Below are positions 1 to 8,827 of a DNA stretch of 64,000 nt, piece by piece. The translations under genes and the position numbers were made by a program. The DNA comes from Acidobacteriota bacterium. GTDB taxonomy: Bacteria > Acidobacteriota > Thermoanaerobaculia > Gp7-AA8. Under the pieces are notes generated by a model that ran no database searches, had not been told where the DNA came from, and saw nothing but the letters and a program-made list of their open reading frames with translations. The stretch spans positions 204,976-268,975 of the forward strand of contig JAJPHC010000030.1 of NCBI GenBank assembly GCA_021325515.1. The letters run 5' to 3'. Within the stretch, counting starts at the first letter, position 1. Each line of letters opens with the position of its first letter.

Positions 1-22
1 AGCGCAGCGGATGCTCGGCACG

Positions 23-36
23 CGCCTCGTGAGGCG
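23..36. other. small hairpin upstream of the TonB receptor gene
   Basis: CGCCT and AGGCG form a 5-bp stem around CGTG. The other bases before position 174 show no recognisable riboswitch core. The hairpin could be the end of an upstream transcript, but no T tract follows it. Confidence 0.25.
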
Positions 37-173
37 TATCATGAAGGAAAGTCCAATTCCCCAAGCTCATGACACAGCCCGCAGGTTGCGCATCGATTCA
101 GGATCGGAGCGACGTCATGGTTCCCTCCGCTCCCTTCGGCCGGTCGGGTGAAACAGAAAGAAAGGAGCGTCTG

Positions 174-2123
174 ATGCGGAGATCGCCGATCCTCGTACTC
201 CTCCTGGTGGCCGCTGCACTTCCTTCGTTCGCACAGCAGAAGAAATCCATCGAAGAGATGACCCTCGATGAGCTGCTGGCGACGGAGATCCAGGTCGCGT
301 CGAAAAAAGAGCAGAGCCTTCGCGAGGCGCCCGGCATCGTCACCGTCATCACGGAAGAAGAGATCCGCAATTCCGGTGCTCGCGATCTGATCGATCTGCT
401 GCGGCAGGTGCCCGGCTTCGACTTCGGCGTCGATGTGCAGGGCGTCGCCGGTGCCGCGATGCGCGGCAACTGGGGCCACGAGGGGAAGATCCTCCTTCTG
501 CTCGACGGCGAGGAGATGAACGAGGCGCTCTACTCCACGCTGCAGTTCGGGAACCGTTTCCCGCTCAGCCAGCTCGATCACATCGAGATCATCCGCGGCC
601 CCGGCTCCGCAATCTATGGCGGCAACGCAGAGTTAGGCGTCATCAACCTGATCACGAAGAGCGCCGCGAAGCTCGGCGGCTTCAATGTCTCGCTGCTGCA
701 CGGCTTCAACGGCGGAGTGGGAATGCATTCGCGCGCCGATGCGGCGTACGGCAACGTCAGCGGCGCGATGAGCTACAGCGCTCTCGCCTCCCTCTCCGGC
801 GGCCGCCGCAGCGCGCGCGACTTCACCGACTTCAACGGCGACACGTACAACATGCGCTACAACTCCGATCTCGACGATCGCCTCGTCGATGTCCGCTTCG
901 CGCTGAGCAGCTTCAAGACGCGCTTCACCGCGGAGCGCTATCACACCACCGAGCGCGATCAGTTCGGCGAGAACCTGCCGCACAAGACCGGGGTCGACTT
1001 CGACTCCTGGTACGCCGAGGCTGCGCTCGTGCATCCGGTCAGCGAGCATCTCGTGATCACGCCGCACTTCTCGTTCCGCCATCAGACTCCCTGGAAGGAG
1101 CACGACGAGTTCTTCTATTACGACAAGAGCGTCGACCGCGCGCAGGGCGACGTCACGCTCGAATACGAGCCGTCGAGCGCGCTCAACGTGCTGTCCGGCG
1201 TCTCCTACTTCCAGGACCACGCGACGGCCAAAGCGCAGACCTCCGCCGACCTCTTTCCGAACGGCAAGGATTCCATCAACTATCAAAACCTCGCCGCCTT
1301 CTCCCAGGCGATCTTTTCCACGTCGATCGGCAAGTTCACCGCGGGTGCGCGCTACGAACATCACTCCGCATTCGGCTCTTCATTCGTGCCGCGGCTCGCG
1401 ATGACGCGCGTGCTCGGCAGGATGCACTTCAAGGCGCTCGCCAGCCGCGCGTTCCGCGCGCCGGGAATCGAGAACATCCGTCTCAGCGCGAACAATGCGA
1501 TCCGCCCGGAAAAAACGACGGCCTACGAACTGGAAGCCGGCTACCAGATCAATGATCAGATGATCGTGACCGGCAATCTCTTCGACACGAAGATCCACAA
1601 CCCGATCGTCTACTTCGTCAACAGCGCGACGGACGAAGAGGGCTACGTGAATTTCCCCCGCACCGGCACGCGGGGTCTCGAGCTCGAATATCGCCTGCGC
1701 AGCTCGTGGGGCTATCTCACGGCGAGTTACTCCTACTACCGCGCGAACGACAATCGCGTCCCCGACTACGACACCTCGGCCGGAAACTACATGCTCGGCT
1801 TCTCACCGAGAAAGCTGGCGATGATGGCGAGCTTCAAGACCGGACCGATCCGCGTGAATCCTTCCGTCGTCTGGTTCGGCCAGCGCTACGGCTACACGAG
1901 TGCAGCGGAATCGGACGCCGGCACGCCCCACCGCATCGGCTCGACGCCGCTCGCGAATCTCTACTTCAGCCATCACATCGAAGGGACGAACATCCGCATC
2001 GGCGCCGGCGTCTTCAATCTGCTCGACCGGAAGTATGCGTTCATTCAGCCGTACAACAGCTTGCACGCACCGCTGCCTTCGGATGACCGGGAAGTGATGG
2101 TGCGTGTGCAGTGGGGCGGGTGA
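174..2123 (+). CDS. TonB-dependent outer-membrane receptor
   Basis: Predicted outer-membrane beta-barrel transporter, 649 aa, which would take up a ligand (siderophore, vitamin or similar) using TonB energy. The chosen start at 174 follows AAAGGAG and opens a clear signal peptide (hydrophobic LVLLLVAAALPSFA, cleavage near residue 20). An upstream ATG at 69 would bury this signal, so it is rejected. A plug domain follows at about residues 30-160, with the family-typical MTLDELLATEIQVASKKEQ start and IRGPGSAIYGGNAELGVINLIT near its end. The rest is barrel strands, ending in an aromatic-rich C-terminal strand (VMVRVQW). The substrate cannot be told from the sequence. The gene stands alone and faces the B12-binding mutase subunit gene, which may hint at a cobalamin link, but this is weak. 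Confidence 0.9.
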   Translation: MRRSPILVLLLVAAALPSFAQQKKSIEEMTLDELLATEIQVASKKEQSLREAPGIVTVITEEEIRNSGARDLIDLLRQVPGFDFGVDVQGVAGAAMRGNWGHEGKILLLLDGEEMNEALYSTLQFGNRFPLSQLDHIEIIRGPGSAIYGGNAELGVINLITKSAAKLGGFNVSLLHGFNGGVGMHSRADAAYGNVSGAMSYSALASLSGGRRSARDFTDFNGDTYNMRYNSDLDDRLVDVRFALSSFKTRFTAERYHTTERDQFGENLPHKTGVDFDSWYAEAALVHPVSEHLVITPHFSFRHQTPWKEHDEFFYYDKSVDRAQGDVTLEYEPSSALNVLSGVSYFQDHATAKAQTSADLFPNGKDSINYQNLAAFSQAIFSTSIGKFTAGARYEHHSAFGSSFVPRLAMTRVLGRMHFKALASRAFRAPGIENIRLSANNAIRPEKTTAYELEAGYQINDQMIVTGNLFDTKIHNPIVYFVNSATDEEGYVNFPRTGTRGLELEYRLRSSWGYLTASYSYYRANDNRVPDYDTSAGNYMLGFSPRKLAMMASFKTGPIRVNPSVVWFGQRYGYTSAAESDAGTPHRIGSTPLANLYFSHHIEGTNIRIGAGVFNLLDRKYAFIQPYNSLHAPLPSDDREVMVRVQWGG

Positions 2124-2135
2124 TCGCTAAGCGGC

Positions 2136-2244
2136 AACGATGAACGATGAACGATGAACGTTGAACGATGAACGAGGAACGAGGAACGAGGAACGAAGCC
2201 CGCGGAGCCGTTCATCGTTCATCGTTCATCGTTCATCGTTCTCA
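2136..2244. repeat. inverted array of GAACGAT-like heptamers
   Basis: About eight head-to-tail heptamers of the type GAACGAT/GAACGAG are followed, after a short GC spacer, by the complementary run (TTCATCG repeated). The whole array can fold into a long hairpin between two convergent genes and could act as a bidirectional terminator. The same heptamer family reappears at 48003-48217. Confidence 0.8.
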
Positions 2245-2253
2245 TAGGGACCG

Positions 2254-2649
2254 TTACGCGACTGCGGAACGGATCGCGTCGACGGCGGCCGACGTCGGAG
2301 TGCCCGGCAGAAAAATCTCGCGGATGCCCATCGACTTCAGCTTCGGGATGTCCTGCTCGGGAATGATCCCGCCCGCGAAGACGACGATGTCTTCCGCCCC
2401 TTCTTCCTTCAGCAGACGCATGATCTCGGGGAAGAGGACGTTGTGCGCGCCGGAGAGAATCGAGAGGCCGATGGCGTCGACGTCTTCCTGCACCGCGGCC
2501 GCCACGATCTGCTCCGGCGTCTGCCGCAGGCCGGTGTAAATCACTTCCATTCCGGCATCACGAAGGGCGCGGGCGATGACTTTGGCTCCGCGGTCGTGAC
2601 CGTCGAGGCCGGGCTTGGCGATGAGGACTCGGATCTTGTGGTCTGGCAT
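2254..2649 (-). CDS. cobalamin-binding subunit of a methylmalonyl-CoA mutase-type enzyme
   Basis: This 131-aa protein is a stand-alone B12-binding domain. It has the base-off cobalamin signature ([20 protein letters not shown], with D-x-H-x-x-G), the conserved SILSGAH stretch and a C-terminal [12 protein letters not shown] helix. Its length fits the small subunit used by acyl-CoA mutases whose catalytic domain is a separate chain; that partner gene is not in the window. The start at 2649 is the first Met directly before the fold; longer readings upstream are non-family arginine-rich sequence. Likely substrates are methylmalonyl-CoA or a related branched acyl-CoA, by family knowledge only. Confidence 0.9.
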   Translation of the reverse strand: MPDHKIRVLIAKPGLDGHDRGAKVIARALRDAGMEVIYTGLRQTPEQIVAAAVQEDVDAIGLSILSGAHNVLFPEIMRLLKEEGAEDIVVFAGGIIPEQDIPKLKSMGIREIFLPGTPTSAAVDAIRSAVA

Positions 2650-2693
2650 AGAGAACGGCGCAATTCTATACGCAACAGGTGCAGGACAAGCTC

Positions 2694-3275
2694 TCAGCTT
2701 CTCCCCTCTCGAAACACCGACAGGATCACGATGTCGTGCCACGTCCCCTCGCGATAGAAGTCCTTCTTCAGCTTCCCCTCTTCGACGAAACCCTGCGCGG
2801 CGAGGACGTGCTTTGCGCGGTCGTTGTAGTCGAAGACGTTGATGCGGAGCTTCTCGAGGTTCATGTCGTCGAAGGCGAAGCGGACGAGGGTGCGGATCGC
2901 ATCGCCGCCGAAGCCGCGGTTCCACGCCGAGGGCTCGCCGATGAAGAGGCCGAACCACGCGGTGCGCGAGACCCAGTCGATGTCATGAATGGAGGCATTG
3001 CCGATATGGGATCGGTCGTCTTTGCGCTCGATGGCGAAGTGGCGCTCGAAATGGCTCGGGTGCATCGCACCTTCCAGCCACTCGGCCTCGTTCTCGAACG
3101 CGATCGGATAGCGGGTCTTCAGAGTGCGGACGATGTTCGGATCGTTCATCCAGCGGTAGCAGCGCTCGACATCCTCGCGCTCGAAGGCGCGGAGAATGAC
3201 GTGCTCGCCGGCGATCATGAATCGCCGCCGTCCCTGATCGCGCGGATCGGGTGCGAGGTCGCGTTCGGTACGCAT
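2694..3275 (-). CDS. GNAT acetyltransferase, RimJ/RimL type
   Basis: Predicted acetyl-CoA-dependent N-acetyltransferase of 193 aa, cytoplasmic. The RimL-like order is visible: a [20 protein letters not shown] start, a central beta-bulge region, and the acetyl-CoA loop [15 protein letters not shown] followed by [28 protein letters not shown] box lies about 11 nt upstream of the 3275 ATG, so a leaderless start there is plausible; a second Met at 3218 (MIAGEH) is where homology would normally begin. It is transcribed away from the dipeptidase gene. The acceptor substrate is unknown. Confidence 0.85.
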   Translation of the reverse strand: MRTERDLAPDPRDQGRRRFMIAGEHVILRAFEREDVERCYRWMNDPNIVRTLKTRYPIAFENEAEWLEGAMHPSHFERHFAIERKDDRSHIGNASIHDIDWVSRTAWFGLFIGEPSAWNRGFGGDAIRTLVRFAFDDMNLEKLRINVFDYNDRAKHVLAAQGFVEEGKLKKDFYREGTWHDIVILSVFREGRS

Positions 3276-3297
3276 GCGGGGCGGGATTATATGTTGC

Positions 3298-3303
3298 TAC
3301 TCT
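3298..3303 (+). promoter_or_regulatory. -10 box (TACTCT) of the dipeptidase gene
   Basis: TACTCT lies 7 nt before the ATG at 3311, matching the leaderless spacing seen at other genes in this window. Confidence 0.45.
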
Positions 3304-3310
3304 TCGCACC

Positions 3311-4408
3311 ATGACCGATCTCCACCGCCGGGCGATCATCGTCGACGGCCACTGTGACTCGCCCTACCGCATGCTGCGCCACAACGTGCATCTCGATGAG
3401 CATGATGCCGAGGCGCAGCTGGATCTCGCGCTGCTGCAGAAGAGCGGGATCACGGCCTCGTTCTTCGCCGCGTACGTCCCGCCGTTTTACGCCGGGCGCG
3501 GCGCCGCGGACTTCGCCTACCGCCTCATCACGCTCATTCACGAGGAAGCGAGACGGCGTCCCGACGTCCTCGCGTTCTGCACCGATTCGGAAGGCATCCG
3601 CACAGCGAAGCGCGATGCGAAGCATGCGCTCCTGATCGGCGTCGAAGGGGGACATGCGATCGAAGACTCGCTCGACATCCTCCGCGACTTCTACGCGCGC
3701 GGTGCGCGCTACATGACGCTGACGCACGTGAATACGAACAACTGGTGCGACTCGTCGGGCGACGCGCCGCGGCACAACGGCCTCAGCGATTTCGGCCGCG
3801 AGGTCGTCCGCACCATGAACAACCTCGGCATGATCGTCGATGTCTCGCATGTCTCCGACGCCGCCTATTACGCGGTGCTGGAGACGACGCGCGTGCCGGT
3901 CGTCGCGACGCACTCCTCATGCCGCGCGCTCTGCAATCACCCGCGGAACATGACCGATGAGATGCTGCGCGATCTCGCGAAGAACGGCGGCATCTGCATG
4001 ATCAACTTCTTCGCCGCCTTCATCAGCAACGACGTCGCGCAGGTGATGAAGAATTCGACGAAGCGGTCACAGGGCGGCGGCACCGGCGGAACGGAAGAGA
4101 TGCCCGACGACCGCACCGACTGGGACAGCTATCTGCAGTGGTTCCAGTCCCTGGGACTCCCGAAGGCGACGCTGGACCAGGTCGCCGATCATGTGATTCA
4201 TGCGGCGACGGTGGCCGGGGTCGATCACGTCGGCATCGGCTCGGACTTCGACGGCGTGCCCGCGCTGCCGGAGGGGCTGACCGACGCATCGATGCTGCCG
4301 GCGCTGACGGAACGCCTGCTGCAGCGCGGCGTTAGCGAGTCAGACGTGGAGAAGATTCTGGGAAAAAACTTCCTGAGGGTTTTCGAACAAATCGAGCAAC
4401 GCAGATAA
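3311..4408 (+). CDS. membrane dipeptidase (peptidase family M19)
   Basis: Zinc dipeptidase of the renal dipeptidase family, 365 aa; hydrolyses dipeptides, often with broad stereospecificity. Metal-binding motifs are complete: VDGHCDSP (HxD) near residue 14, GVEGGHAIEDS (bridging Glu), the THVNTNNW stretch, DVSHVSDAA and VATHSSCRAL for the second-site histidines, and GIGSDFDG near the C terminus. No signal peptide or lipobox is present, so the product is probably cytoplasmic, unlike the mammalian enzyme. The start is the ATG with a -10-like box 7 nt upstream. It is transcribed divergently from the GNAT gene. Confidence 0.92.
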   Translation: MTDLHRRAIIVDGHCDSPYRMLRHNVHLDEHDAEAQLDLALLQKSGITASFFAAYVPPFYAGRGAADFAYRLITLIHEEARRRPDVLAFCTDSEGIRTAKRDAKHALLIGVEGGHAIEDSLDILRDFYARGARYMTLTHVNTNNWCDSSGDAPRHNGLSDFGREVVRTMNNLGMIVDVSHVSDAAYYAVLETTRVPVVATHSSCRALCNHPRNMTDEMLRDLAKNGGICMINFFAAFISNDVAQVMKNSTKRSQGGGTGGTEEMPDDRTDWDSYLQWFQSLGLPKATLDQVADHVIHAATVAGVDHVGIGSDFDGVPALPEGLTDASMLPALTERLLQRGVSESDVEKILGKNFLRVFEQIEQRR

Positions 4409-4501
4409 TCGCACGCCGGCAGGCGTGCCTCATCGATCCCAATAGCCGAGCCGGGACGCGTCGCGGTGGAGATCACGGCCGCCGTTCGATATATTGATCC
4501 C

Positions 4502-4900
4502 ATGCCATCCGAGGTTGAAATTCTTCGCGAGATCGCGCGCAAGTTCTACAACGGCGAACCGATTCCCTGTCCGAAGCATCCCGGCGGCACGCTCAGCGGC
4601 TCCTTCGTCCACACCACGTTCGCCGATCACATCGCGCTGGCCTGTGATCGCGGCAGGGAGACGATGACGATTCCGCAGCGGCCGAAGCAGAAAGAGTTCC
4701 TCGCGCAACAGACCGAGGGGTTCGTCGAGAATCTGCAGCGCGGCGATTCCATCCTCTGCTATCGCTGCCAGTCGCCGCTCGAAATCGAGCGCCACGACAA
4801 CGTCACCACGGGTGTCGCCGACTTCACCTTCACCTGCATCCGCTGCCTCTCCTGGGGTTCGTGGAGCGGCAAGCCCGAGCTCGCGAAGATCGGCGCATGA
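4502..4900 (+). CDS. conserved hypothetical protein with a C-terminal zinc ribbon
   Basis: 132 aa, function not recognised. The C-terminal part has two CxxC pairs (CYRC near residue 85 and CIRC near 115), spaced as in a zinc ribbon, and a further C-rich N-terminal stretch (PCPKHPGG). No membrane segment or signal peptide is present. The start at 4502 is supported by a TATATT box 6 nt upstream. Its stop overlaps the ndh start as ATGA, so the two are translated together; a role linked to the respiratory chain is only an inference from this coupling. Confidence 0.75.
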   Translation: MPSEVEILREIARKFYNGEPIPCPKHPGGTLSGSFVHTTFADHIALACDRGRETMTIPQRPKQKEFLAQQTEGFVENLQRGDSILCYRCQSPLEIERHDNVTTGVADFTFTCIRCLSWGSWSGKPELAKIGA

Positions 4901-6120
4901 AGCACGTCGTGATCCTCGGTGGTGGCTTCGCCGGGCTCTACGCGGCGCGCCGCCTGGCGCACGCGCCGGTGCGCATCACGCTCGCCGACCGCCGCAACTT
5001 TCATCTCTTTCAGCCGCTGCTCTATCAGGTCGCGAGCGCCGCGCTGAATCCGAGCGACATCGCGACGCCGATCCGCTCCATCCTCGCCCGGCAGCGCAAC
5101 GTCGAAGTCATCCTCGGCGAGGCGGCCGCGATCGATCCCGCGAAGCAGCAGGTCGCGCTCGGCGACGGCTCGACGCTCGCCTACGACTACCTCATCGTCG
5201 CCACCGGCGCGACCCACTCCTACTTCAATCATCCGGAGTGGGAGTCATTCGCGCCGGGACTCAAGACGATCGAAGACGCGCTCGAGATCCGCCGCCGCGT
5301 GCTGCTCGCGTTCGAGGCGGCGGAACGTGAGACCGACCCCGAAGCGCAGAAGGCGTGGCTGACGTTCGTCGTCGTCGGCGCGGGCCCGACGGGCGTCGAG
5401 CTCGCCGGCGCGCTGAGCGAGATCGCGCGGCAGACGATGATCCGCGACTTCCGCCACATCGATCCGGCCAGCGCGCGCGTGATCCTCGTCGAAGGCCGCG
5501 ACCGCGTGCTTCCGCCCTATCCGCCCGGATTGTCTAACAAAGCGCAGCACCAGCTCGAAAAGCTCGGCGTGGAAGTCATCACGCGCGGCACCGTGACGAG
5601 CCTCGACGATCACGAGGTCTGGATCGGCGAGACACGCATCGCGGCACGGACGGTCCTCTGGGCCGCCGGCGTCCAGGCCTCCCCCCTCGCCCGCACCCTC
5701 GGCGTCCCTCTCGATCGTGCGGGCCGCGTCATCGTGGAACCCGATCTGACGATCCCCGGCCATCCCGAGGTGTTCGTCGTTGGTGATCTGGCGTTCGTGG
5801 AAGGAGTGCCGGGCGTTGCGCCGGCCGCGATTCAGGAAGGGACGTACGCAGCGGGCATCATCGCCGGCAATCCGCGGACGCCGTTCCAGTATCGCGACAA
5901 AGGCTCGCTGGCGACGATCGGACGCGCCGCGGCCGTCGCCGACCTCGGCTTCATCAAGCTGAGCGGCTTCCTCGCCTGGCTCGCCTGGCTGACGATCCAC
6001 ATCTTCTTCCTGATCGGCTTCCGCAATCGCCTGCTGGTCATCACGCAGTGGGCGTGGGCCTATCTCACGTTCCAGCGCGGCGCGCGATTGATCACCGGAG
6101 CAGAGCGCTCAGAGCATTGA
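4897..6120 (+). CDS. ndh: type II NADH dehydrogenase (NDH-2)
   Basis: Single-chain, non-proton-pumping NADH:quinone oxidoreductase, 407 aa, on the inner face of the membrane. The FAD site is at the N terminus (VVILGGGFAGLYAARRL) and the NADH site in the middle (VVVGAGPTGVELAGALSE). VFVVGDLAFVEG is the second FAD motif. The C-terminal 45 residues are hydrophobic and aromatic (WLAWLTIHIFFLIGFRNR), as in the membrane anchor of this family. The ATG at 4897 overlaps the stop of the preceding zinc-ribbon gene. The 3' end overlaps the convergent SnoaL-like gene by 12 nt. It would feed electrons to quinone in a chain that may include the oxidase encoded at 31-34 kb. Confidence 0.93.
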   Translation: MKHVVILGGGFAGLYAARRLAHAPVRITLADRRNFHLFQPLLYQVASAALNPSDIATPIRSILARQRNVEVILGEAAAIDPAKQQVALGDGSTLAYDYLIVATGATHSYFNHPEWESFAPGLKTIEDALEIRRRVLLAFEAAERETDPEAQKAWLTFVVVGAGPTGVELAGALSEIARQTMIRDFRHIDPASARVILVEGRDRVLPPYPPGLSNKAQHQLEKLGVEVITRGTVTSLDDHEVWIGETRIAARTVLWAAGVQASPLARTLGVPLDRAGRVIVEPDLTIPGHPEVFVVGDLAFVEGVPGVAPAAIQEGTYAAGIIAGNPRTPFQYRDKGSLATIGRAAAVADLGFIKLSGFLAWLAWLTIHIFFLIGFRNRLLVITQWAWAYLTFQRGARLITGAERSEH

Positions 6121-6522
6121 GTTCCACGCCGCCGAGGCGATCCACCACCGCGTGCCGTCGTGGACGAGCTGGATGCTGTTCTTTCCGCCGCCGATCACCG
6201 GGCCGTCGAGCGCGTACTTCGACTCGTAGGTGCTGAGCACATGCGCGACGCTGCCGTACAGCCGCGTCTCGCGCTCCGTCTCGTATTCGAAGAAGCCATG
6301 CTCCACAAGCCACGCGTCGACGCGCGCGTTGTACTGCGCCTTCGTCTCGACGCGAATGCTGTTGTCCTTGCGCACCTGAAAGAAGAGCGCCTGCGGGAGG
6401 TGAAGCGCGGAGTCGCGATTCCATTGGCGCGGCGCGCCTGCGGGGCCGGAAATGACTTCGTAGAACGCTTTGATGATCGAGTCGATGCTCTCGATGTCTT
6501 CCGCGCGCGGCTGGTCGATCAT
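6109..6522 (-). CDS. SnoaL/DUF4440-like protein
   Basis: 137 aa. The pattern of an N-terminal helix (IESIDSIIKAFYEVISG), a middle stretch with charged residues and a closing IQLVHDGTRWWIASAAWNSM strand fits the cone-shaped SnoaL-like/NTF2 fold, which includes enzymes and small-molecule binders. Catalytic function cannot be assigned. The start follows AGAGGAAC, and the ATG overlaps the TGA of the upstream lipoprotein gene (ATGA), so the two form an operon. Confidence 0.75.
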   Translation of the reverse strand: MIDQPRAEDIESIDSIIKAFYEVISGPAGAPRQWNRDSALHLPQALFFQVRKDNSIRVETKAQYNARVDAWLVEHGFFEYETERETRLYGSVAHVLSTYESKYALDGPVIGGGKNSIQLVHDGTRWWIASAAWNSML

Positions 6523-7103
6523 GATTTCTGTTCCTCTGTGATTTCGAGCTCGACCGCGGGAAACGCGCTGCCCGCGCCCGAGCTCTGGATCTTCGCGAGA
6601 TGGCCGGAGGCAGTCAGCCAGACGGATACGCTCTCGTTCGTGTTGAGGTTCTTGAACTCGAGATGATCGCCGGCAACCTGCGGCGGCGTCTTCTGCGGAT
6701 CGTTGAACATCACGATCCATTGATAGACCGCATCGGCGAACGGCGGCTCGTTCTTCTCAGGCTTTCCGTTTCGCTGCCACGCGACGCCGGCCGGCTGGCG
6801 CGTGGCGGTCCATTCGTCGCCGCCGCTCCGGAAGTGAAGCGTCTCCATTCCGATGCGAGGCCGGACGAGATCGCCGGACGCTTTCTGCTTTCCGATCGCG
6901 AGCTCGAAATGAAATCCGGGAGAACTGCGAAATGCGACCACCGCCTTGTCATACGAGGCCGGCGTCGCCGGTGCGACTTTCACATCACCGCGCACCACCC
7001 CGCTCCCCTCTCCCCGCGCCGCGGGGGAAGGGGCCGGGGGTGAGGGGCGCTCTTTCTCACGAGAACAAGCCACGAGCAACAGGAGCAACAGAACTTTTTT
7101 CAT
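6519..7103 (-). CDS. hypothetical lipoprotein
   Basis: 194 aa with a short lysine-led signal and lipobox (LLLVAC, Cys at residue 13), so probably lipid-anchored. The mature protein has a low-complexity Pro/Ala/Gly linker (about residues 19-37) and then a beta-rich domain (DKAVVAFRSSPGFHFELAIG, GDEWTATRQPAGVAWQ) resembling LolA/LppX-like lipoprotein folds in general pattern only. The linker is encoded by a GC-rich hairpin repeat that elsewhere in the window is intergenic, see findings. It is the first gene of a two-gene operon. Confidence 0.75.
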   Translation of the reverse strand: MKKVLLLLLLVACSREKERPSPPAPSPAARGEGSGVVRGDVKVAPATPASYDKAVVAFRSSPGFHFELAIGKQKASGDLVRPRIGMETLHFRSGGDEWTATRQPAGVAWQRNGKPEKNEPPFADAVYQWIVMFNDPQKTPPQVAGDHLEFKNLNTNESVSVWLTASGHLAKIQSSGAGSAFPAVELEITEEQKS

Positions 7104-7114
7104 CCGCGCGCGAT

Positions 7115-7120
7115 CATAAT
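7115..7120 (+). promoter_or_regulatory. -10 box (CATAAT) of the rluB-like gene
   Basis: CATAAT ends 9 nt before the ATG at 7130, in keeping with the short start distances of other genes here. Confidence 0.35.
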
Positions 7121-7129
7121 CCGGCGCAC

Positions 7130-7858
7130 ATGACTGCCCGCAAGCTCCCTCCCGGTGACCGGCCGCTCAAGACGCTGGAGCGGGTGATCTCGAAGTCTGG
7201 GATCGGCTCGCGCAGCGAGGCGCGGAGGTGGATCGCGGCGGGACGGGTGACGGTGAACGGGAAGCCGGTCCTCGATCCCGATCACTGGGTCGATCTCGAG
7301 CGGGATCGCGTGAGCTTCGACGGCAATCCGATCGCATCGGCGAAGCGCATCTACCTGCTGATGCACAAGCCGGTGGGCTATCTCACGACGTACAGGGATC
7401 CAGAGGGGCGGCCTACCGTCTACGATCTGCTTCCGGAGCGCGGGCGGTATGTGTTTCCTGCCGGGCGGCTCGATCTCGACACGAGCGGCCTGCTGATTCT
7501 GACCAACGACGCGCAGTTCGCGGAGAGGATGACGAATCCGGAGTTTCATGTGCCGAAGACGTATTCGGTGAAGGCGTCGAAGCCGCTGAGCGACGAGCAG
7601 CTCGAGCGGCTGCGCAACGGGATCGAGCTGCGCGACGGCCCCACGCGTCCCGCGAAGGTGACGCGCACCGGCGTGCGCGCGTTCGAGATCACGATCACCG
7701 AAGGGCGCAATCGTCAGGTGCGGCGGATGGTGGAAGCGCTCGATGCGAAAGTCGAGAAGCTGACGCGCATCGCGATCGGCGCGCTCACCCTCGGCGAGAT
7801 GCCGGCCGGAACCGTCCGCGAACTGAGTGAGCAGGAAGTGAAGGGGCTGGTGAGGTAA
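7130..7858 (+). CDS. rluB: 23S/16S rRNA pseudouridine synthase (RsuA/RluB family)
   Basis: 242-aa enzyme converting a specific rRNA uridine to pseudouridine. An N-terminal S4 RNA-binding domain (residues 14-60: LERVISKSGIGSRSEARRWI) precedes the catalytic domain. The catalytic aspartate lies in GRLDLDTSGLLILTND, and the late motif EGRNRQVRRM is typical of the family. RluB versus RsuA or RluE/F cannot be settled from sequence alone; the symbol is the best family guess. The ATG at 7130 was chosen because the S4 domain starts right after it; sequence upstream belongs to the opposite-strand lipoprotein. Confidence 0.9.
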   Translation: MTARKLPPGDRPLKTLERVISKSGIGSRSEARRWIAAGRVTVNGKPVLDPDHWVDLERDRVSFDGNPIASAKRIYLLMHKPVGYLTTYRDPEGRPTVYDLLPERGRYVFPAGRLDLDTSGLLILTNDAQFAERMTNPEFHVPKTYSVKASKPLSDEQLERLRNGIELRDGPTRPAKVTRTGVRAFEITITEGRNRQVRRMVEALDAKVEKLTRIAIGALTLGEMPAGTVRELSEQEVKGLVR

Positions 7859-7894
7859 CAACCGCGAGCCCGCGCACCCGCGAGCCCGCGTAAC

Positions 7895-8410
7895 CTACAA
7901 CCCGGCCGCCAGCTCATCGACGACCGGCCATGTCGCATCGCGCCATTCGCCGGCCATCAGCAATCCTGCCGAGGCGAGATAGAGCGCGACCTCGCGCTGG
8001 GGAAACTGCGTGAGTGCGGTGACGGCTTCGCGGACCTGGGCTGCAGTCGGAGTCTTGTACTCGTCGTTCTCGATCGAGCCGTTCTCGTGCGGCACGTGCC
8101 AGAAGTCGAGGAACGCGGCGAGCATCTCGTTCTTGTTGTGCGTGAGGTAGTGCATCAGCGAGGCCTCGAGGACCTGCTCGAACTCCGGCGCGGCGAGGCG
8201 CGACGCGAGGAGGTCGGCTTTTTTCGGCGGAGGCATCTTGCGGATCGACTCTTCGCGGAAGTGGAGGGCCTTGGCGAGCTGCACGATGGCCATCGCACGC
8301 GACTGCGCGTCGCCGTGGCGCCAGAAGGATGCGAGGACATCGCGGCGGAGATCAGCATCAGCGATCTGGCGGAGGATGTGCCGTGCATCCCAACGGTTGT
8401 TCTCAGTCAT
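7895..8410 (-). CDS. hypothetical protein, helical
   Basis: 171 aa, mostly helical, with no signal peptide, membrane segment or known motif. Features that can be seen are a charged N-terminal helix (RHILRQIADADLRRDVLASF) and a KMPPPKKADLL linker. Codon usage matches the neighbours. It is a single gene between the pseudouridine synthase and a large hairpin next to the tRNA genes. Function unknown. Confidence 0.65.
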   Translation of the reverse strand: MTENNRWDARHILRQIADADLRRDVLASFWRHGDAQSRAMAIVQLAKALHFREESIRKMPPPKKADLLASRLAAPEFEQVLEASLMHYLTHNKNEMLAAFLDFWHVPHENGSIENDEYKTPTAAQVREAVTALTQFPQREVALYLASAGLLMAGEWRDATWPVVDELAAGL

Positions 8411-8455
8411 GGCGGCGGAGGGTATCAGATACGCGCGAGGCGGCGGGAGAGGGTG

Positions 8456-8548
8456 CGCGGGCGTGCGGGTGCGCGGGCTCGCGGTAGGGACACTGATTCG
8501 CGATCAGCTTCACCGCGAGCCCGCGAGCCCGCGCACCCGCACGCCCAC
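8456..8548. repeat. long GC-rich inverted repeat
   Basis: An arm rich in GCGGGCGTGCGGGTGCGCGG faces its complement about 40 nt downstream, separated by an AT-richer loop around GACACTGATTCGCGATCAGC. A half copy of the same motif (CGCGAGCCCGCGCACCCGCG) lies at 7865-7892. Together they look like copies of one short intergenic repeat. Confidence 0.7.
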
Positions 8549-8623
8549 TTTCGATCTGCTCGAAATTTTCGTGCGGCGATCGCGTTAGCATCCGAGCGAA
8601 GCAGCGTCCGGCAGAAATCCTGC

Positions 8624-8629
8624 TAGGAT
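8624..8629 (+). promoter_or_regulatory. -10 box of tRNA-Lys
   Basis: TAGGAT lies 15 nt upstream of the mature tRNA. No convincing -35 box is seen. Confidence 0.35.
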
Positions 8630-8644
8630 GCACGGTCGCGTCGC

Positions 8645-8719
8645 GGGCCCGTAGCTCAGTGGTAGAGCAGTTGGCTTTTAACCAATTGGTCGTAGGTTCG
8701 ATCCCTACCGGGCTCACCA
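8645..8719 (+). tRNA. tRNA-Lys(UUU)
   Basis: All arms pair: acceptor GGGCCCG/CGGGCTC (one G-U pair), D stem GCTC/GAGC, anticodon stem GTTGG/CCAAT with loop CTTTTAA (anticodon TTT), and T arm GTAGG/CCTAC with TTCGATC. The discriminator A and CCA are encoded (8716-8719). Confidence 0.96.
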
Positions 8720-8776
8720 TCGCGATCACCGCCGAAACGGTTGGAATATCGACGCGGTGCGATCGTTTAAGCCCCG

Positions 8777-8806
8777 TTGACTCCGCAGTTTGGCGCGTGC
8801 TAGTTT
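8777..8806 (+). promoter_or_regulatory. promoter of tRNA-Glu
   Basis: TTGACT (8777-8782) and TAGTTT (8801-8806) are separated by 18 nt and lie 22 nt before the mature tRNA, a good sigma-70-type promoter. Confidence 0.6.
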
Positions 8807-8827
8807 GCGCGCTCCCCGCTGAAAGAC

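Noticed and set aside
40-170. Possible cobalamin riboswitch or RNase P-like GGAAAGTCC before the TonB receptor gene
   Set aside because: The conserved B12-box and other core elements could not be found; the short match alone is not enough.
633-1364. Long minus-strand frames inside the TonB receptor gene
   Set aside because: They are Arg/Val/Glu-rich shadows of the real frame with no start signal or domain.
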